64,000 nucleotides of DNA from Apiospora phragmitis (taxonomy: Eukaryota > Ascomycota > Sordariomycetes > Amphisphaeriales > Apiosporaceae), in the NCBI GenBank assembly GCA_038363925.1, contig JAQQWL010000013.1:744001-808000 (forward strand), in the 5' to 3' direction. The notes under the pieces are model-generated. The model had not been told where the DNA came from. It made no database searches and saw nothing but the letters and a program-made list of their open reading frames with translations. This document shows positions 60,143 through 64,000 of the stretch, one piece after another (positions within the stretch are counted from its first letter, which is position 1; each line of letters begins with the position of its first letter). The position numbers were made by a program, and so were the translations under genes.

Positions 60143-60890
60143 CTTGGAGTCCGGAGACGATGCATACGAGGGGAGCATTCAACGAATGTGGTCAGCGCGA
60201 GGCCGACAATGACGCGGTGCGCAGTAAGGAGGTCTCGGAGCGGATTCCACCGTCTATAGGGGTCGTCGTCGAGGCCGGTGCGAAACGAAGAGGCTTTACT
60301 GGCGGGCAATGGTGCTCAGCCGCGCAGGTAAAGTAATATGACGCGAAGGTCGCCGGGGCAATTAAGGGGCTTAAAGACAACACATCAACTTCGTTTGGAG
60401 GAGGTACGACCTAGGGCGTTTAATCAGTCACGGATCCCTGAAACGAAAGCTGGTAGGATAGCATTGAAGGGTTTAAGAACAAGAATACAAAGGACAGAAG
60501 AGAAGTAAAGTGGCGATGTGATGTGAGATACGCAAAACTGCCCGGGACACAGTTCGTTTAGGAAGTACAAAAAAAAAGATACTACTGTATCCGAACTGTC
60601 AAAATACGGCCTCTCTCTTTTAGTTTGATTGAAGTTGGAACAGGGGGGTAGGAGTTGGGAGTGCTGAGCTGGGCGTGCTGGGCCTGACATTGCACCCGAC
60701 TTGTCGATGGAGCTGACTGGCCCGACTCGGTAAGTCGATCTCGCTTTTCTCAATCCGACAGTGGCAGACTTGCCGACTCCAGCCAATTAGAAAGGAGGGG
60801 TCCTGCCGGCGGGGCCTCTGCGATGATTAGTGCTTCCCTGAGCCCACCTGCCAGACAGGAATGCTTTTGATAGGCGAAGCCGCTAACCTA
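60143..60890. promoter_or_regulatory. Promoter of the mannosyltransferase gene up to the AT-rich block
   Basis: A 0.75 kb stretch of normal composition with GC-rich DNA near the gene. It ends abruptly at about 60890, where composition drops to very AT-rich. No gene was recognised. Confidence 0.5.
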
Positions 60891-63187
60891 TAATACTAGC
60901 ATAAGTTTGCGAAAGAAAAATAATAATTAACACGTGACTTAATTAGAGCGGCTCGTACTATCGTATGTAAGCGTAAATAGCCGGTCGTAATTATAGGGCA
61001 CGCTTTAATATATAATAGTTATTATAATATAAATTTTTTTTTAATATAAGTTTAAATTTTATTAAGAGGTTTTTTTTATAAATATTTTATATGTATAAGG
61101 TTTTTTTATTTAAGCTTTTATATATATAATTTTTTAAATTATTATTACGTTTATTATATTAAATAAAAAATCGTTAGTTTTTTATAAATTTAATAATATA
61201 TTTTATAAGCGAGCTGCGCATTTTTTATTATTAAGCTTTATAAGTTATAAATTAATTCGATTATAACGTTTAAAACTAATTAAATATAATAATAATTATT
61301 ATTTTTAAAGGTTTTTATATTATTTTAATAAGTACGTATATTATGCCCGGGCTCTCTGTAAATTCTATAACGTTATAAACGTGTCTTAAACGTTTTCGTA
61401 TAATTATTCTTTCGACGCGATTCGTTTTATAATTATTTATTAATATCCTTTTAAAATTATAAATTTTCTTTAGTTTATATACGAAGTGATCTTTTATTTT
61501 ATAGTCGTTTTTTTTATACGGCGGCGCCGGCTAAGTATTTTATTTATTTTTTAAAGTATCGCGTTTTTACTTTTTAAAAAAGTAACTTAATATATAACTT
61601 ATATTATAACTTTTACGATCTAGTTAAAACTAGTTAAAATAAACGTTAAAAAGTTATTTTAATATCGTATAATACGGTTTCGAACGTATTCGGTTTAAAA
61701 CTAGGCCTTAATCGAGTTATTTAAAGTTTTTAATTTTTAAGGGATAAGTAAGCCGAAAGACGTCCCCGGAGGTGTTAAAATACGTAGTTTTATATTTAAC
61801 TATGAAATAATATATTCCGGATTATACGAGACGAGTCCTATCTTTTAAAAGCCTCTTTATATATTTAAAACGATAAAAGTCGCTTAGAACGTTTTTAAAA
61901 ACGTTAGTAGGAAGTCCTCTTTAGAGATGTGGGTAATATGCGCCCGTATAAGACTTTTAATTTCTTTTCCGTACGCTTTTTTTAATATATAAAAATAGCT
62001 GATATTAAGAGGCTAGAGCTTATATAACGAATAAGAAGGTATATAGAGTATAATAATCGATTTTTTTCGTAATAAAGCTTAAAAGCTATCGAGTAGTAGC
62101 TTTTATAGCCGTTTAAGACTAAGAGGCGATAATAACCTTTTATACGAGACCTAATATATTAATTAAAGTATCGAATTTAGTCCTCGCCTTTTTTATTTAT
62201 AGTTTAATTATTTTTAATAATTATAATTAATTAATCCTTTAATAATAAGCTGTTTTTATATTAAAAAGAGAGGTACGTTTTCTCGATAAAAATAATATAT
62301 AGAGAAATAGCGTAACCGTGTAATCCGACGCCTTAAATAATTATAACTTATTCCCGGTTCTTTTATTATATTACCCTAGGCCTTCCGCGTCGATCGAAAG
62401 TAGTTACGATTATTTTAAACGAGATTTAGCCTATAAAAAAGCCGGTCTCGTTAAAGTTATAAATATCCTCTTTTTAGATCTCGTATTTATAAATTATATT
62501 TTATACGAGGGTAAACTACGCGCGATACGCGTCGAGATCTTTATAAAGAACTCTTTAATAATCGATTCTTCGGTTAAAACGCGTCTAGAGGTCTAGTTAT
62601 TATTATACGAAATTAAAGGCCTAATTAATATCAACGCGTCCCGCGTCGTGTAAACTAAGTAATCGATTCGTTATATCTTTTATACTACTTAGCCGGGGAA
62701 AAAACGATCGCGTATTTAAATTAATAATATATTAAATAATTATATCTTTTTTAAAATTTAAAAGCTTTCGAGAATTTATAAATATTTCGCGTCGTATAGA
62801 TTAATTATTTCGTTTACGTTATAAAGTTTTTAATAAAACGTAATAAATTAATACAGCTTTTCGTACGTTTAAAGTTAAGTTTTCTTAGAGCGTTTAAAAC
62901 GCTAGAATTATATTACTCTCTTTTTAAAGTTATAGCATTTTTAGACGTAAAAGAATATAAAAAAAGGTTAAGGCTATAAGGAAATTTATAAAAGTAGGAT
63001 ATTCGCTTATATAGAATATTCGCTTGTGAGATACGTTAACCGTTTATTAGTTTATAAGCGTTCCGGTTTATTTTAATTTCGTCTCGAGGGTGGGTACTAA
63101 TTACGTTATTAGGTCAAGTCGTAACACTTATTCTTATTTATTATAAAAATAGCGAAAATAATCGCGTTATTATATTTATTATAATCG

Positions 63188-63296
63188 GCGGGTTAGTCCC
63201 TCGCGGGGTAATATTTAAAGCGTAGAATTAAATAAAAGTAACCGTTTAATTATTTCCGAAGCTTTTATTTTATAATGTAATAATTAATTTAACCGT
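63188..63296. repeat. Imperfect direct repeat, copy 1
   Basis: About 110 bp that begins with the GC-rich core GCGGGTTAGTCCCTCGCGGG. It matches 63553-63661 at most positions, and the differences are nearly all transitions (C/T or G/A), as expected for two copies damaged separately by RIP. The spacing is 365 bp. Confidence 0.85.
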
Positions 63297-63552
63297 ATTA
63301 TAATATAATAACTAAATATACTTATTAAGTAATAAACGTAGGTTCGATTTTTATACTTATTAAATAAAAGCTCTCTTTAATTATTAAAATAAAATCGCTA
63401 ATAAATAAATAAAGCCTTATATAGATTAGTTTTTTATATAAAAGCTTTTAAATTTATTTATACCGAGCTTAAATTAATTATACGGTTATTAAGAGTTTAT
63501 TACCTTAAGTATAAAGGTATACCTTTAAAGAAGAAGTATAATATTATTATTA

Positions 63553-63661
63553 GCGGGTTAGTCCCTCGCGGGGTAGTACTTAAGACGTAGAATTAGATAA
63601 AAATAACCGTTTAATTATTTTCGAAACTATTATTTTATAACGTAATAATTAATTTAAACGC
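63553..63661. repeat. Imperfect direct repeat, copy 2
   Basis: The partner of 63188-63296 in the same orientation. The first 23 bases are identical in the two copies, although nearly all surrounding DNA has been driven to A and T. Confidence 0.85.
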
Positions 63662-64000
63662 ATTATAATAATATTAAATTAATAACCGGATTATAAAAAA
63701 GAAATCCTATTCGAAACGCGAATTATTTTAACTTATAATTAAAGTAATAACTTTATATTATTATAATAATTAAATATTATAAACTTTATTTAATATAATA
63801 ATAATTAAGTTACTAAGTTTCGATAATTTAATTAGACCTTTAATCTCGTTAATTATATTAAAACCTATTTTAAAAACCGAAACGGTTTTATTTTTTACCG
63901 AGATAAGATTTATATCTTTAAATAATACCGCGAAAACTTTATTAAAAAACTTTATAAATATTTTATATATAAATATTAAAAAGTATTTAAAACTTAAAAA

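Larger units (their letters stand above)
60891..64000. repeat. AT-rich RIP-type block, probably relic transposon DNA
   Basis: Composition changes sharply at about 60,890: the remaining 3.1 kb is dominated by TA, TTA and AAT words, with many TpA and few CpA/TpG dinucleotides, while the remaining C and G are largely in CpG, CpC or GpG. This is what RIP produces in duplicated DNA of Pezizomycotina. Stops are dense in all frames, so no gene survives and I could not identify the element. The block runs past the right edge, so the full size is unknown. It ends a gene-rich region and may mark a repeat island, centromere-proximal or subtelomeric DNA. Confidence 0.85.

Noticed and set aside
63188..63215. 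tRNA gene or tRNA-derived SINE in the GC-rich repeat core
   Set aside because: There is no cloverleaf and no GGTTCGA-type B box in the right place.
60891..64000. Surviving transposase or reverse transcriptase frame in the AT-rich block
   Set aside because: Stops are dense in all six frames and no motif could be recognised.

Overview
This window is nuclear DNA from a filamentous ascomycete (Pezizomycotina, most likely a Sordariomycete; genus not determined). The evidence is: genes with several short introns (about 50-160 bp) carrying fungal donor and branch sites such as GTAAGT and CTAAC; Sordariomycete-like EXO84, TOM20, SVF1 and cytoplasmic dynein; a secreted AA9 lytic polysaccharide monooxygenase; and a 3 kb AT-rich, TpA-rich block at the right end that looks like the product of repeat-induced point mutation (RIP). 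Nothing prokaryotic, plasmid-like or viral was seen.

Layout. 1-7.3 kb: EXO84 (-, cut by the left edge) head-to-head with TOM20 (+), then TYW1 (+). 7.3-20.4 kb: the cytoplasmic dynein heavy chain (-), the largest gene. 21.7-27 kb: a Gln/His-rich FAR1-like DNA-binding protein (-) and a 2EXR/F-box-like protein (+). 27.5-33.1 kb: a HIRAN-SNF2-RING (RAD5/HLTF-type) translocase (-), a 5'-incomplete ABM-fold reading frame (+) and an AA9 LPMO (-). 34.6-44.5 kb: HSP10 (-), a SAT4/HAL4-type kinase (-), mitochondrial uL11 (-) and SVF1 (+). 45.3-60.1 kb: an MFS transporter, a disrupted gene of unknown function, an inositol monophosphatase-like protein, a GEA/GBF1-type ARF exchange factor and an ANP1/VAN1-family mannosyltransferase, all on the minus strand. 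60.9-64 kb: the AT-rich relic block with an imperfect direct repeat.

The genes are mainly housekeeping: exocytosis (EXO84), Golgi traffic and glycosylation (GEA, ANP1 family), retrograde transport (dynein), mitochondrial import, folding and translation (TOM20, HSP10, uL11m), tRNA modification (TYW1) and DNA-damage tolerance (RAD5-like). They do not form a biosynthetic cluster. The accessory-looking parts are the LPMO, the ABM remnant, the unknown gene at 48-50 kb and the AT-rich tail.

The most striking property of the window is technical or evolutionary: at least ten otherwise well-conserved coding positions carry a single-base insertion or deletion, mostly in short homopolymers, that breaks the frame (EXO84, TOM20, TYW1 twice, dynein three times, the RAD5-like gene, the IMPase and GEA). 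Everything around these sites looks under purifying selection, so uncorrected consensus errors are the likeliest cause. Gene spans below are given across these breaks. I found no convincing new molecular system; the best candidates for a second look are the unknown gene at 48-50 kb and the repeat pair in the AT-rich tail.
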